From Streptomyces sp. NBC_01476 (GTDB taxonomy: Bacteria > Actinomycetota > Actinomycetes > Streptomycetales > Streptomycetaceae), in NCBI RefSeq assembly GCF_036227265.1, contig NZ_CP109446.1, positions 1,029,501 through 1,093,500 of the forward strand: a DNA stretch of 64,000 nucleotides, read 5' to 3'. The notes under the pieces were generated by a model. It had not been told where the DNA came from and made no database searches. It saw only the letters and a list, made by a program, of their open reading frames with translations. Below, in pieces: positions 18,681-27,065 of the stretch. Every line of letters begins with the position of its first letter. The stretch's first letter is position 1. The position numbers were made by a program, and so were the translations under genes.

Positions 18681-19511
18681 ATGGCCGCGCAGGTGCCGAT
18701 CGGCGCGTTCTCGGTGATGACCGGGCTGAGCAGGAAGACGCTGCGGCACTACCACGAGGCGGGGCTGCTCGCCCCGGCCTCGATCGACCCGGTGACGGGC
18801 TACCGCCACTACGACACCTCGCAGGTGCGCACCGCCGAGATCATCCGCCGGTTCCGCGCGCTCGACATGCCGATCGCCGAGGTCAAGGCGGTGCTGGCCG
18901 CACCGGACGTGGGCGCCCGCAACGAGGTGATCGCCGCACATCTGCGGCGGATGGAGAGCCAGCTGGACCAGACCCGGCAGTCGGTCGGCGCGCTGCGCGA
19001 ACTCCTGGACCCCGGCGCCGCGCCCCGCCCGGCCATCGCGGTGGAGTTCCGCTCGGTGCCGGCGCTGCGGGTTCCCGCGATCAGTGCGGTGGTGCGGCGC
19101 GGCGAGGTCGGTGAGTGGTGGGGCACCGCGCTGGAGGAGCTGTACGCGGCCATCCGCGCCGCCGGGGCCGAACCGGCCGGGCCGCCCGGTGGGCTCTACG
19201 CCACCGAGCTGTTCGCGGACGAGGAGGGCGCGGCCACGGTCTACGTACCGGCCGGCGCCGAGCTGCCCGCGTCCGGCCGGGTGGCGATGACCGAGCTGCC
19301 GGCCGCTGAGCTGGCGGTCGCCCTCCACGAGGGGTCGCACGACAACGCCGGACGCACCTACGGCGAGCTGGGGGCCTTCGTCGCCGAGCGGCTGATCGCG
19401 GTGGACGGGCCGGTCCGGGAGCGCTATCTGGTGGGCGGCCCGGAGGTCACCGACCAGGACAGCTGGCGGACCGAGATCTGCTGGCCGGTCCTGCGCACCG
19501 CGGCGCCCTGA
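18681..19511 (+). CDS. MerR-family regulator with GyrI-like effector domain
   Basis: 276 residues. The N-terminal MerR winged helix is clear (IGAFSVMTGLSRKTLRHYHEAGLLAPA, residues 5-31). A coiled dimer helix spans about 75-115. The C-terminal half (about 120-275) is a GyrI-like small-molecule-binding domain, as in BltR/BmrR-type activators. It probably activates a gene in response to a drug or metabolite. ATG 18681 has AAAGGAGG upstream. Its target may be its own promoter or the NTF2-like gene upstream. Confidence 0.88.
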   Translation: MAAQVPIGAFSVMTGLSRKTLRHYHEAGLLAPASIDPVTGYRHYDTSQVRTAEIIRRFRALDMPIAEVKAVLAAPDVGARNEVIAAHLRRMESQLDQTRQSVGALRELLDPGAAPRPAIAVEFRSVPALRVPAISAVVRRGEVGEWWGTALEELYAAIRAAGAEPAGPPGGLYATELFADEEGAATVYVPAGAELPASGRVAMTELPAAELAVALHEGSHDNAGRTYGELGAFVAERLIAVDGPVRERYLVGGPEVTDQDSWRTEICWPVLRTAAP

Positions 19512-19528
19512 GGGCCGCGTACGCACCA

Positions 19529-19558
19529 CCGCCGGCCGGGCTGAGGCCCGGCCGGCGG
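19529..19558. terminator. Terminator hairpin after the MerR gene
   Basis: Perfect 13-bp stem (CCGCCGGCCGGGC and its complement) with loop TGAG, 17 bp after the stop codon. Confidence 0.8.
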
Positions 19559-19648
19559 CGTTCGTATGTGCGTTTCGTATGCGGTTTCGGTGCTGCGCAC
19601 ACCGCCGCGCGTCTGTCCCGCGGAGTGCGGGTGCCGCGCGGGACGGGG

Positions 19649-19771
19649 TCAGCCCTGGCGCGCCTTGCTGCGGGGGTCCTTGCGGTTGATCACGTAGACC
19701 TTGCCGCGACGGCGGACGATCTGGGCCCCGGGGCGGTTCTTCAGCGACCGAAGCGAGTTACGGACCTTCAT
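19649..19771 (-). CDS. rpmJ: Ribosomal protein bL36, zinc-independent (C-) paralogue
   Basis: 40 residues, starting [17 protein letters not shown] and ending in DPRSKARQG. The second half, with [11 protein letters not shown], is the bL36 signature. The Cys/His zinc ligands of standard bL36 are absent (Val, Ile, Asn, Arg at those places), marking the zinc-free type B form that replaces the zinc form when zinc is scarce. AGGAAGG lies 8 nt before the ATG. Such copies are usually repressed by Zur, but I see no AT-rich Zur-box palindrome in the 95 bp shared with the divergent gene at 19867. Confidence 0.92.
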   Translation of the reverse strand: MKVRNSLRSLKNRPGAQIVRRRGKVYVINRKDPRSKARQG

Positions 19772-19866
19772 TCGGGGCACCTTCCTGCTCGTACTGTTCT
19801 GTTCACGCGTGTCAACCGCGACGGCCCCCCGTTCATTCCAGGGCCGGCGGGCGAGAGGGGACCGGG

Positions 19867-20256
19867 ATGAGCCAGGAAGAAACCAGGCCCCCGGGGGCGA
19901 CGGAGCAGCCGGCCGGGAGCGCCGCCGAGGACGAGGGGCCCGGGTCGGAGGGGCACGGGACCGGGTCCGAGGGGCCAGAGTCCGAGGGGCCTGACTTCTC
20001 CAGCCCGGGGTTCTCCAGCCCCGATTTCTCCAGTCCTGACTTCAGCGGCCCGGACTCGCACATCCCGGACTACACCCCGCCCGATTTCGTCGTGCCGCCC
20101 TTCGAGGGCCCGGACTACGAGGCAGAGGACGCCGGACAGGACGCAGGCGAGGACGACAGGACCGGCTTTTCCAGCCCCGGCTTCTCCAGCCCGGACTTCA
20201 GCAGCCCGGGCGCGATGGGGGAACCGGACGAGGACGGAGACCCGCAGGACCGCTAA
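19867..20256 (+). CDS. Acidic, low-complexity protein with [10 protein letters not shown] repeats
   Basis: 129 residues, not recognised. The N-terminal 40 residues are Gly/Glu-rich. From about 42 a five-residue period Phe-Ser-Ser-Pro-Asp/Gly repeats four times. Degenerate copies follow ([19 protein letters not shown]), and three more copies lie near the C-terminus. No signal peptide, membrane segment or Cys is present; the chain should be disordered and strongly acidic. Codon third positions are mostly G/C as in real genes. ATG 19867 has GAGAGGGG upstream. It is divergent from the bL36 paralogue and its stop overlaps a convergent gene. Confidence 0.7.
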   Translation: MSQEETRPPGATEQPAGSAAEDEGPGSEGHGTGSEGPESEGPDFSSPGFSSPDFSSPDFSGPDSHIPDYTPPDFVVPPFEGPDYEAEDAGQDAGEDDRTGFSSPGFSSPDFSSPGAMGEPDEDGDPQDR

Positions 20257-20495
20257 GGGCGCCGGAGCCGGTCGCCGGCCCAGCGGCTGGGGGCCGACAG
20301 GGCGATCACCAGCTGGTTGGAGAAGAACGGCAGCACGCGGGCGCGCCGGCCGGTCACGTGAAAGGCGCCCGCACGGCGCGGACCGAGCAGGGCACGGCGT
20401 ACCGCACGCTGCAGCGGGTCGCCGGCCACCAGCAGGAGCGGCGACAGCAGCACGGCCGCCGCGTAGTACGCAGGGGAGTCGCGTCGGGACCTCAT
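20253..20495 (-). CDS. Small hypothetical membrane-associated basic protein
   Basis: 80 residues from ATG 20495 (MRSRRDSPAYYAAAVLLSP). One hydrophobic segment spans about 8-25, followed by an arginine-rich tail. No known domain is recognised. Its TAG stop (20253-20255) overlaps the TAA of the convergent FSSP-repeat gene. A longer start at 20726 would overlap the divergent UPF0104 gene and is not preferred. It could be a chance frame; codon bias is only moderate support. Confidence 0.45.
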   Translation of the reverse strand: MRSRRDSPAYYAAAVLLSPLLLVAGDPLQRAVRRALLGPRRAGAFHVTGRRARVLPFFSNQLVIALSAPSRWAGDRLRRP

Positions 20496-20683
20496 GTGAG
20501 CCCAACGTGCCGCGGGGATACGGCTGTTCCGGCCGCGGCCCCGACTTCTCGCGGTCACCGCACCGACCACTGCCCCTCGGCCGTACGATGCCCGGACGTA
20601 TTCCGGGACGGGGAAGCTGCCCGCGACAGGACCGGATCGTCGGCGGTTGCCGGCGCGCGGACGAGCGGGGACCAGCGAGAGCA

Positions 20684-21664
20684 ATGGGCAATCCGTCAGT
20701 CCCCCAGGGGGCCGTGGCCGTGCCACGGTGGCGCCGGCTGCCCTGGCGGACGATCGCCTGCCTGGTGCCGGCGCTCGCCGTCGGGGTGTGGGCGGCAGGC
20801 CACCGCACGCTGCTCGTCTCGGGCGGCCACGATCTGCTGTCCGCCGACCGCTTCTGGCTGCTCGGCGCGCTGGCCGCGACCGGCCTCGGCTGGGTGGCGA
20901 TAGCCTGCGCCCGGCAGGGCACGGTGCTCGAACCCCTGCCCACCGGGCGGCTGCTGGCCACCCAGTTCGCCGCGACCGCCGCCAACCAGCTGACGCCCGC
21001 GGGCATCGGCGCCGGCGCGGTGAACCTGCGTTTCCTGCGCGGCTGCGGACTGCCGCTGGCCCGGACCTCGGCGGCGCTGGCGCTCTACGCGCTCGCCGAG
21101 TCGGTCGGCCGGGTGACGCTGCTGCTGGTGCTCCTCACCGTCTTCCCGCACGCGCTGCGCCTGAACGGGCTGCTGCCCGGCGGGGACACCCTGCTCTTCC
21201 TCGGCGCCGTGCTGGCGGCGGGGCTGCTGCCGGCGGCGCTGGTCCTGGTGTCGCTGCGCCGGGTACGGGCTTTCATCCGGGATTTCCTGCTCACCGCGCT
21301 GACCGATGTCCGCTCGCTGCACATGCGGCCCTCGCGCGCGCTGGCACTGTGGGGCGGCTCGCTGGCCTTCCCCGCCCTCCAGGCGGTCTCCCTGGTCGCG
21401 GTCACCAACGCGCTCGGGCTTCCGGTGCCGGCCGCCCATGTCGCCATCGCCTATCTCGCCGCGACCTGCCTGGCGGCCGGGATACCCGCTCCGGGCGGGG
21501 TCGGTTCCGTGGACGCGGCCCTGGCCATCGCGCTGGTGGCGGCCGGCGCCCCCACCGCGGCGGCCACCTCTGCGGTCCTCGCCTACCGCATCGTCACCGT
21601 CTGGCTGCCGCTGCTCCCGGCCGCCCTCACGCTGGGCGCCCTGGTCCGCCGCAAGGTGGTCTGA
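20684..21664 (+). CDS. UPF0104 / lysylphosphatidylglycerol-synthase-type membrane protein
   Basis: 326 residues with about eight transmembrane segments. It resembles the YbhN/AglD flippase-like membrane domain: FAATAANQLTPAGIGAGAVNLRFL near 90 and the C-terminal GIPAPGGVGSVDAAL are the family's conserved Pro/Gly loops. The catalytic transferase domain of MprF is absent. It may move or bind a lipid-linked sugar or polar lipid. ATG 20684 (MGNPSVP) gives the family's usual length. The substrate is unknown. Confidence 0.8.
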   Translation: MGNPSVPQGAVAVPRWRRLPWRTIACLVPALAVGVWAAGHRTLLVSGGHDLLSADRFWLLGALAATGLGWVAIACARQGTVLEPLPTGRLLATQFAATAANQLTPAGIGAGAVNLRFLRGCGLPLARTSAALALYALAESVGRVTLLLVLLTVFPHALRLNGLLPGGDTLLFLGAVLAAGLLPAALVLVSLRRVRAFIRDFLLTALTDVRSLHMRPSRALALWGGSLAFPALQAVSLVAVTNALGLPVPAAHVAIAYLAATCLAAGIPAPGGVGSVDAALAIALVAAGAPTAAATSAVLAYRIVTVWLPLLPAALTLGALVRRKVV

Positions 21665-21692
21665 CCGCGGGTCCGGCCCCGGTCCGACCGCG

Positions 21693-22640
21693 TCACCCGG
21701 GAGCGCCCGGTGCGGCCCGGGGGCCTCGGCGGCGGTCCGGGGCCGGGGCCAGGGAGCGGGCCGCCGCAGCGGCGACGGCGGTCGCGACGGCGGCGAGCGG
21801 GGGTGAGTCCAGCTTCCACTGCTGCCAGTACAGGGGGACGTCCACGAAGCGGCCCTCAGCGAGGTCGGTGAGGGTGCCGGCAGACAGGTGGGGGGCCGAC
21901 TGGGCGTCGGGGATCATGCCCCAGCCGAGGCCGGCCGCGACGGCTTCGACGAATGCCTCCGAGGAGGGGACGTAGCTCCGGGACCGGCCGGCCGGTGTGC
22001 GGTGCGGCGCGAGACCGCGCAGGAAGCGGTCCTGGAGGTCGTCCTTGCGGTCGAAGACCACGACCGGCGCGCCGGCCAGCAGGTGCCGCAGCGGCGCGCC
22101 GGCGAGATGGCGGGCGGCGAAGTCCGGGGTGGCCATGGCCCGGTAGCGCATCGTGCCGAGAGCGCGGACCGAGCAGCCCTGGACGGGCTCGGGCGAGGAG
22201 GTCACCGCGGCCATCACCCGGCCCTGGCGGAGCAGCCGGGTGGTGTGGTCCTGGTCGTCGCGGTGGAGGTCGAAGCGGATGTCGCGGCGGGCGGCGACCT
22301 CGGCGAGGGCCGGCAGGAACCAGGTGGCGAGCGAGTCGGCGTTGACCGCGATCGGCAGCGTGGCGGGACCCGCCGCCTCGTCGAGTCCGAGTTCGCTCCC
22401 GGCGTCCCGTTCCAGCGTGGCCAGTTGCCGCCCGAACCGTACGACGACCTCGCCGGAGTCGGTGAGCCGCACCGGTCTGGAGCGCAGCAGCAGGACCCGG
22501 CCGGTGCGCTGCTCCAGGGCCTTGATCCGCTGGCTCACCGCGGACGGGGTCACATGCAGCGCCTCGGCCGCCGCCTCGAAAGTGCCCTCGTCGACCACGG
22601 CGAGCAGCGTACGTACCTGGTCCAGCGGCAGTTCGGGCAC
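21693..22640 (-). CDS. lysG: LysR-type regulator of the LysG/ArgP family
   Basis: 315 residues. The N-terminal helix-turn-helix (FEAAAEALHVTPSAVSQRIKALEQRTGRVLL, about 17-48) matches ArgP/LysG closely. The effector domain follows, with VVFDRKDDLQDRFL typical of the family. The family activates export of lysine or arginine when the amino acid accumulates. It is divergent from an ArgO/LysE exporter 100 bp away with an inverted repeat between them, exactly the LysG-LysE arrangement of corynebacteria. Confidence 0.9.
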   Translation of the reverse strand: MPELPLDQVRTLLAVVDEGTFEAAAEALHVTPSAVSQRIKALEQRTGRVLLLRSRPVRLTDSGEVVVRFGRQLATLERDAGSELGLDEAAGPATLPIAVNADSLATWFLPALAEVAARRDIRFDLHRDDQDHTTRLLRQGRVMAAVTSSPEPVQGCSVRALGTMRYRAMATPDFAARHLAGAPLRHLLAGAPVVVFDRKDDLQDRFLRGLAPHRTPAGRSRSYVPSSEAFVEAVAAGLGWGMIPDAQSAPHLSAGTLTDLAEGRFVDVPLYWQQWKLDSPPLAAVATAVAAAAARSLAPAPDRRRGPRAAPGAPG

Positions 22641-22697
22641 CGAGCGGTCCTCTCCGCGGTCGGCAGCAGATGAAGCTGCGCTGATGCTACGTGAGAA

Positions 22698-22716
22698 TCA
22701 TGAGCTGGCCTCATGA
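22698..22716. promoter_or_regulatory. LysG operator, TCATGAG-N5-CTCATGA
   Basis: Perfect 7-bp arms around 5 nt (T-N11-A class) in the divergent lysG/lysE promoter, 25 bp upstream of the exporter ATG. Probably the LysG/ArgP site. Confidence 0.65.
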
Positions 22717-22740
22717 CCGGACCGCTCCTAGCCTCGGGGC

Positions 22741-23352
22741 ATGCAGGGAGTCCTTGTCGCGGTCCTGGCCGGTCTTGGCACCGGTCTGTCGCTCATCGTG
22801 GCCATCGGGGCCCAGAACGCCTTCGTGCTCCGGCAGGGGATCCGGCGCGAACACGTCGCACCGGTGGTGGCGATCTGCGCGGGGTCCGACGCGGTGCTGA
22901 TCGCGGTGGGGATCAGCGGGATCGGCACGGTCGTCAAGCGGTGGCCTTCGGCGGTCACCGTCACCTCCTGGGTGGGCGCCGCCTTCCTCGTCTGCTACGG
23001 CCTGCTGGCCGGCCGCCGGGCCCTGCGTCCGGCCGTCCTCACCGCCGCCGACGACACCGGCGGGTCCCTGCGCGCCGCCGTCCTCACCTGTCTCGCGATG
23101 ACCTGGCTCAACCCGCACGTCTACCTCGACACGGTCCTGCTGCTCGGCTCCGTCGCCAACGGCTACGGCGCCGGCCGCTGGCCGTTCGGTCTGGGCGCGG
23201 CCACCGGCAGCGTCCTGTGGTTCACCGCGCTGGGCTCCGGCGCCCGGCTGCTGCGCGGCCCCTTCGCCCGTCCCGGCTCCTGGCGGGCGCTGGACGCGCT
23301 GATCGCCGCCACGATGCTCACCCTGGGCGTCCTCATGGCCGCCCGCACCTGA
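22741..23352 (+). CDS. lysE: LysE/ArgO-type basic amino acid exporter
   Basis: 203 residues, six transmembrane segments. The N-terminal IVAIGAQNAFVLRQGI and the later MTWLNPHVYLDTVLLLGS are the LysE-family signatures. It exports lysine and/or arginine, protecting the cell when peptides are degraded. It is divergent from its probable LysG regulator. No strong Shine-Dalgarno sequence is visible (GGGGC only), so the message may be leaderless or weakly translated. Confidence 0.92.
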   Translation: MQGVLVAVLAGLGTGLSLIVAIGAQNAFVLRQGIRREHVAPVVAICAGSDAVLIAVGISGIGTVVKRWPSAVTVTSWVGAAFLVCYGLLAGRRALRPAVLTAADDTGGSLRAAVLTCLAMTWLNPHVYLDTVLLLGSVANGYGAGRWPFGLGAATGSVLWFTALGSGARLLRGPFARPGSWRALDALIAATMLTLGVLMAART

Positions 23353-23400
23353 CCGCCCTGACCGCCCCCGGCCCGGCGCGTACCGCGCGGAGGGTCTCCG

Positions 23401-25470
23401 TCAGACCACCGCGTTCGCCTCGTGGACCGGGCGGAAGCCGATGATGGCGGCGTCGTCGCGGCGCTCGGCGATGGCCGCGAGGAGCTGCGCGCACAGGGTG
23501 CTGAGCGGGACGCCGGCGCGCTGGGCGGCGTGGGCGTGCACGGCGAGATGGGCCATGCCCTCGGCGAGGTCGGTGCCGGGGACCTCGATGAGCCCGTCGG
23601 TGTAGAGCAGCAGTGTGTCGCCTATCTCAAGGTCGTGATGCCAGGTGGTACGGGGGTGGGACGGCGAGACGCACAGCGGCAGGTCGGGACCGGTGCCCTC
23701 CAGATAGCGCGGCGGTCCGTCGGCGGGCAGCAGCAGCGGCGGGGGGTGGCCGGCGTTGGACCACGCCGCGTGCCAGCTGCCGCCGCCCTTGGGGACCAGC
23801 CGGGCGTGGACAGCGGTGACCAGTGGCGCGATGGCGAGTCCGTCGGCGACGCGGTCCAGCTGGGACAGGCTCTCCGCGGGAGTGACCGGGTGGGAGAGGT
23901 CGTAGGCGATGACCCGCAGCATGCTGCGGAGCTGGCTCATCGAGGTGGCGGCCTCCAGGTCGTGGCCGGCGATGTCACCGATGGTGAGGGTGACCGAGCC
24001 GTCGGGCAGCACCAGTGCGTCGTACCAGTCGCCGCCGATCTCCGCGGTCTTGCTGGCCGGCTGGTAGTGCGCGGCCAGTTCCGCGCCGGGCACCAGCGGG
24101 GTGGGTGTGAGCAGCGCCCGCTGGAGGGTGAGCGCGGTGCGCCGGGTGCGCTGCAGCTCCATCGCCTGGCGGAGCGGGTCGCGCACCTCGTGCAGCACCT
24201 CGCGCAGCAGCGCGAGGTCCGCGGAGCCCGGCGGCGGGCTGTCGGCGCAGCCGGCCGCGACGGCGTAGGCCACCACCGTCGAGTCGATCACCAGCGGCAC
24301 CATGGTCAGGCTGGTCGCCCGCGCCTCGCGCAGCCACTCCACCGACACGTCGGGGACGGCGCCGGCCGGGGGCTCGCCGGCCGGGAAGGTCAGGAGCTGG
24401 GGCCGGCGGCTCTCGATCACCTGCCGTGCGAGCGGCCCGACCGGCCGGGCCTTCCCGCTCATCGGCGGCAGCGGCGGCAGGCCGGTACGGGCCGAGGAGG
24501 CGACCCGGGTCGCGGTCAGCGGACCGCCCGCCCCGGTCAGCTCGGGCGACGGCAGCATGAACACCGCGCAGGTGTCGGTGAGCTCCGGCACCACGGCCGC
24601 GGCCACCGCGGCCAGCGCCTGCGGTACGTCGCCCGCGGCGGCGACGGTGGCGACCCGGGCCAGCAGCCGCTCCCGCAGGCGGTTGCGCCACTGGTCCTCG
24701 ACGTCCGCCGACGAGCCGACCCATTCGACGGTCACTCCCCCGCGCTGGACCGGCACCGCGCGCGACTGCACATGGCGGTACTCGCCCGAGGCGGTCCGCA
24801 TCCGGAAGGTGCAGACGAAGAACGAAGGGGTGCCCTCGGCCGCCTCCTTCCAGGTCCGCACCAGGTCGGTGCGGTCGTGGGGGTGCACGGCGGCGAGCCA
24901 TTCGGCGTCGATCACCGGCCGCCACGGCATGCCGGTGAACTCCTCGAAGCCGCCGACCAGCTCGGTGATCGACCAGTCCGGTTTCATCAGCCAGACGATC
25001 TGCGGCACGGCGGACATCAGCGCCTCGTACCGCTGCAGGGTGCGGTGCCGCTCCTCCGACTGCTCCTCCGCCCGCCGGGCCGTCTCGACCTGGGCGGTGG
25101 TGTCGACGGCGATGGCCAGCACGCCGGGGCCGTACCGGGAGATGACCGGGGAGGCGCTGTACATGAAGTGGCGGCGGCCGGGCGCGCCGGGATGGGTGCC
25201 CTCGGTGGTGCGCGGGGCGGTGACCTGGCGGGCGGTGCGGTCGTGGAAGACGCCGTCCAGCATCCGCAGGAAGCGGACCGCCCGGGGTTCGTCGAAGGCC
25301 TCGGCCGCGGGGGAGCCCAGCTTGCGGGGGCCGAAGAGCCGGCTGAAAGCCTCGTTGTAGTAGACCAGCCGGTGCTCGGGACCCGCGGTGAGCACGACGG
25401 CCACGATGGCGCGGTCGAACACTTCCGGTTCGAACTCGGGCACGTTCACATCGTCGGCCGTCGACCTCAT
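23401..25470 (-). CDS. PAS-PAS-GAF-SpoIIE serine phosphatase
   Basis: 689 residues from ATG 25470 (MRSTADDVNV). Domain order: PAS (about 15-125), a short coiled linker (ETARRAEEQSEERHRTLQ), a second PAS (about 150-255, YRHVQSRAVPV), GAF (about 275-430) and a PP2C/SpoIIE phosphatase (about 465-685). Metal aspartates appear in GGDWYDA, IGDIAGHD and YTDGLIE. Such proteins dephosphorylate anti-anti-sigma factors and so switch stress sigma factors; no partner is adjacent. No transmembrane segment, so it is cytoplasmic. The input signal is unknown. Confidence 0.9.
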   Translation of the reverse strand: MRSTADDVNVPEFEPEVFDRAIVAVVLTAGPEHRLVYYNEAFSRLFGPRKLGSPAAEAFDEPRAVRFLRMLDGVFHDRTARQVTAPRTTEGTHPGAPGRRHFMYSASPVISRYGPGVLAIAVDTTAQVETARRAEEQSEERHRTLQRYEALMSAVPQIVWLMKPDWSITELVGGFEEFTGMPWRPVIDAEWLAAVHPHDRTDLVRTWKEAAEGTPSFFVCTFRMRTASGEYRHVQSRAVPVQRGGVTVEWVGSSADVEDQWRNRLRERLLARVATVAAAGDVPQALAAVAAAVVPELTDTCAVFMLPSPELTGAGGPLTATRVASSARTGLPPLPPMSGKARPVGPLARQVIESRRPQLLTFPAGEPPAGAVPDVSVEWLREARATSLTMVPLVIDSTVVAYAVAAGCADSPPPGSADLALLREVLHEVRDPLRQAMELQRTRRTALTLQRALLTPTPLVPGAELAAHYQPASKTAEIGGDWYDALVLPDGSVTLTIGDIAGHDLEAATSMSQLRSMLRVIAYDLSHPVTPAESLSQLDRVADGLAIAPLVTAVHARLVPKGGGSWHAAWSNAGHPPPLLLPADGPPRYLEGTGPDLPLCVSPSHPRTTWHHDLEIGDTLLLYTDGLIEVPGTDLAEGMAHLAVHAHAAQRAGVPLSTLCAQLLAAIAERRDDAAIIGFRPVHEANAVV

Positions 25471-25826
25471 CCTCCGATCATCGCGCGCCGGGCGGCACGG
25501 GGCGCGCCGAACACGGGGGGACTCGTACGATTGTTTGTTCCGCGACCTGGGAGAGCGCTTTCCGGCCACTACAGGCGTGACGCCGGCGGCTCCCGGGGCC
25601 ACCGGGGCGATCCGCCGAGGGGTGTGGACGGCGCCACGACGGGCAGGCGCACGGACGCCGCGGGCTCCGCCGACACGTCGGGGGAAGGCCCGGCGGCGGA
25701 CCCGCCGCGGGTATCGTCCCGGTTCGGCCGGGTATCGCCACTCGGGGTGACCGACCGGACCTTCAGCGGGCCTGCGGATGGAACCTCCGCCCGCAGCAGA
25801 GCCGACCGAGCAAGGAAGTCGCGGAT
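25471..25826. other. Divergent intergenic region, phosphatase / aldo-keto reductase (356 bp)
   Basis: Two direct GGGTATCG elements at 25709-25716 and 25730-25737 sit exactly 21 bp apart, about 90-120 bp upstream of the reductase. GGGTAT resembles the -10 of SigB-type promoters. A good ribosome site AAGGAAG precedes ATG 25827. No gene is seen. Confidence 0.5.
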
Positions 25827-26663
25827 ATGAGCCAGGTACCTCTGATCACTCTCAACAACGGCGTCGAAATCCCCCAACTCGGCTTCGGCGTGTTCCAGAT
25901 CGAGCCGAGGGACACCAAGGAGGCGGTGCTCGCCGCCCTGGAGACCGGCTACCGGCACATCGACACCGCGGAGATGTACGGCAACGAGAAGGAGGTGGGA
26001 CAGGCCATCCGGGAGTCCGGCCTTGACCGGAACGACATCTTCGTCACCAGCAAGCTCAACAACGGCTACCACGCCTACGGGGACGCGCTCGCCGCCTTCG
26101 CCCGCTCGCTCGACGACCTGGGCCTGGAGAAGCTGGACCTGTTCCTGATCCACTGGCCGCTGCCGAAGGTGGGCGACTTCACCGAGACCTGGAAGGCGAT
26201 GGAGGAGATCTACCGCTCCGGCCGGTCCCGGGCGATCGGCGTGTCCAACTTCAATCCGCACCACCTCAACCGGCTCCTCCAGGAGACCGAGGTGGTCCCC
26301 GCGGTCAACCAGATCGAGGTCCACCCGTACCTCACCCAGGAGGACGTGCGGGCCTTCAACGCCGAGCACGAGATCGCCACCGAGGCGTGGTCCCCGATCG
26401 CCAAGGGCAAGGTGCTCAACGACCCGGTGATCGCCGAGGTGGCCGAGCGGGTGGGGCGGACGCCGGCGCAGGTGACGCTGCGCTGGCACCTCCAGCGCGG
26501 CGACATCATCTTCCCCAAGTCCGTGACCCGCTCGCGGATGGAGGAGAACTTCCGGCTCTTCGACTTCGAACTCTCCGAAGAGGACCTGGCCGTGATCGCC
26601 GCCCTGGACCGCGGCGAGCGGACCGGCCCGGACCCGGACACCTTCAACTACGTCCCCCAGTAG
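25827..26663 (+). CDS. Aldo/keto reductase
   Basis: 278 residues, complete (beta/alpha)8 NADPH-dependent carbonyl reductase. The catalytic tetrad is present: Asp46 and Tyr51 (DTAEMYGN), Lys76 (VTSKLN) and His109 (LIHWP). The C-terminal coenzyme motif FPKSVTRSRMEENF is intact. It matches the 2,5-diketo-gluconate-reductase-like subfamily. It ends in a very strong terminator at 26671, so it is a single-gene unit. Natural substrate unknown. Confidence 0.93.
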   Translation: MSQVPLITLNNGVEIPQLGFGVFQIEPRDTKEAVLAALETGYRHIDTAEMYGNEKEVGQAIRESGLDRNDIFVTSKLNNGYHAYGDALAAFARSLDDLGLEKLDLFLIHWPLPKVGDFTETWKAMEEIYRSGRSRAIGVSNFNPHHLNRLLQETEVVPAVNQIEVHPYLTQEDVRAFNAEHEIATEAWSPIAKGKVLNDPVIAEVAERVGRTPAQVTLRWHLQRGDIIFPKSVTRSRMEENFRLFDFELSEEDLAVIAALDRGERTGPDPDTFNYVPQ

Positions 26664-26670
26664 GGACATC

Positions 26671-26720
26671 GGGACGCGCGCCGGCCCGGCAGCGGGTGCT
26701 GCCGGGCCGGCGCGCGTCCC
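26671..26720. terminator. Bidirectional terminator, 23-bp perfect stem
   Basis: Perfect 23-bp arms (left arm 26671-26693, right arm 26698-26720) with loop GGGT, between the convergent aldo/keto reductase and the 26742-27065 gene. Confidence 0.92.
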
Positions 26721-26741
26721 GGTCGCGGCCGGACCCGGCCG

Positions 26742-27065
26742 TCAGCGGCCGAGCGCCCTGCTCAGCTGGGACTTGGTCATGTTCGAGCGGCCCTTGATGT
26801 CGCGCTGCCGGGCCTCGTTGTAGAGCTGGTCCCTGGTGGGGCCCTGCGCTCCGGAGTGCGAACGCTGTCCGCCGCGCCGCGAGGACGGCATGTCCCGGGT
26901 GGAGGTGCGGCCGGCGGTCCTGGACTCGCCGGTGCGGGCGCGCTCCTTGTTCACGGTGCGCGAGGCGATCTCCTTGGCCCGCCTGTCGGACTCGCCGCGC
27001 TCCTTCGCGCTGTCCTTGATGTGCTCGTACTGCCGTTCTCGCTTGGCGCTCGACCCTCTGGGCAT
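26742..27065 (-). CDS. Small basic protein with Rho-N/SAP-like C-terminus (often named plasmid stabilization protein)
   Basis: 107 residues, Arg/Lys/Ser-rich and probably nucleic-acid-binding. The N-terminal half is a charged helix (KRERQYEHIKDSAKERGES). The C-terminal 30 residues (TRDQLYNEARQRDIKGRSNM, then TKSQLSRAL) have the helix-extended-helix look of Rho-N/SAP domains. ATG 27065 is chosen; upstream in-frame sequence overlaps the divergent SDR promoter. The name plasmid stabilization is by convention only; no toxin partner is present. Confidence 0.75.
   Translation of the reverse strand: MPRGSSAKRERQYEHIKDSAKERGESDRRAKEIASRTVNKERARTGESRTAGRTSTRDMPSSRRGGQRSHSGAQGPTRDQLYNEARQRDIKGRSNMTKSQLSRALGR

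Noticed and set aside
19772..19866. Promoter TTGACA-N16-TACGAG for the bL36 paralogue
   Set aside because: The implied start would fall inside the ribosome site, leaving too short a leader; only the TTGACA may be real.
26742..27065. Toxin-antitoxin or plasmid maintenance function for the small basic protein
   Set aside because: The common family name suggests it, but there is no partner gene and the fold looks like a nucleic-acid-binding helix.
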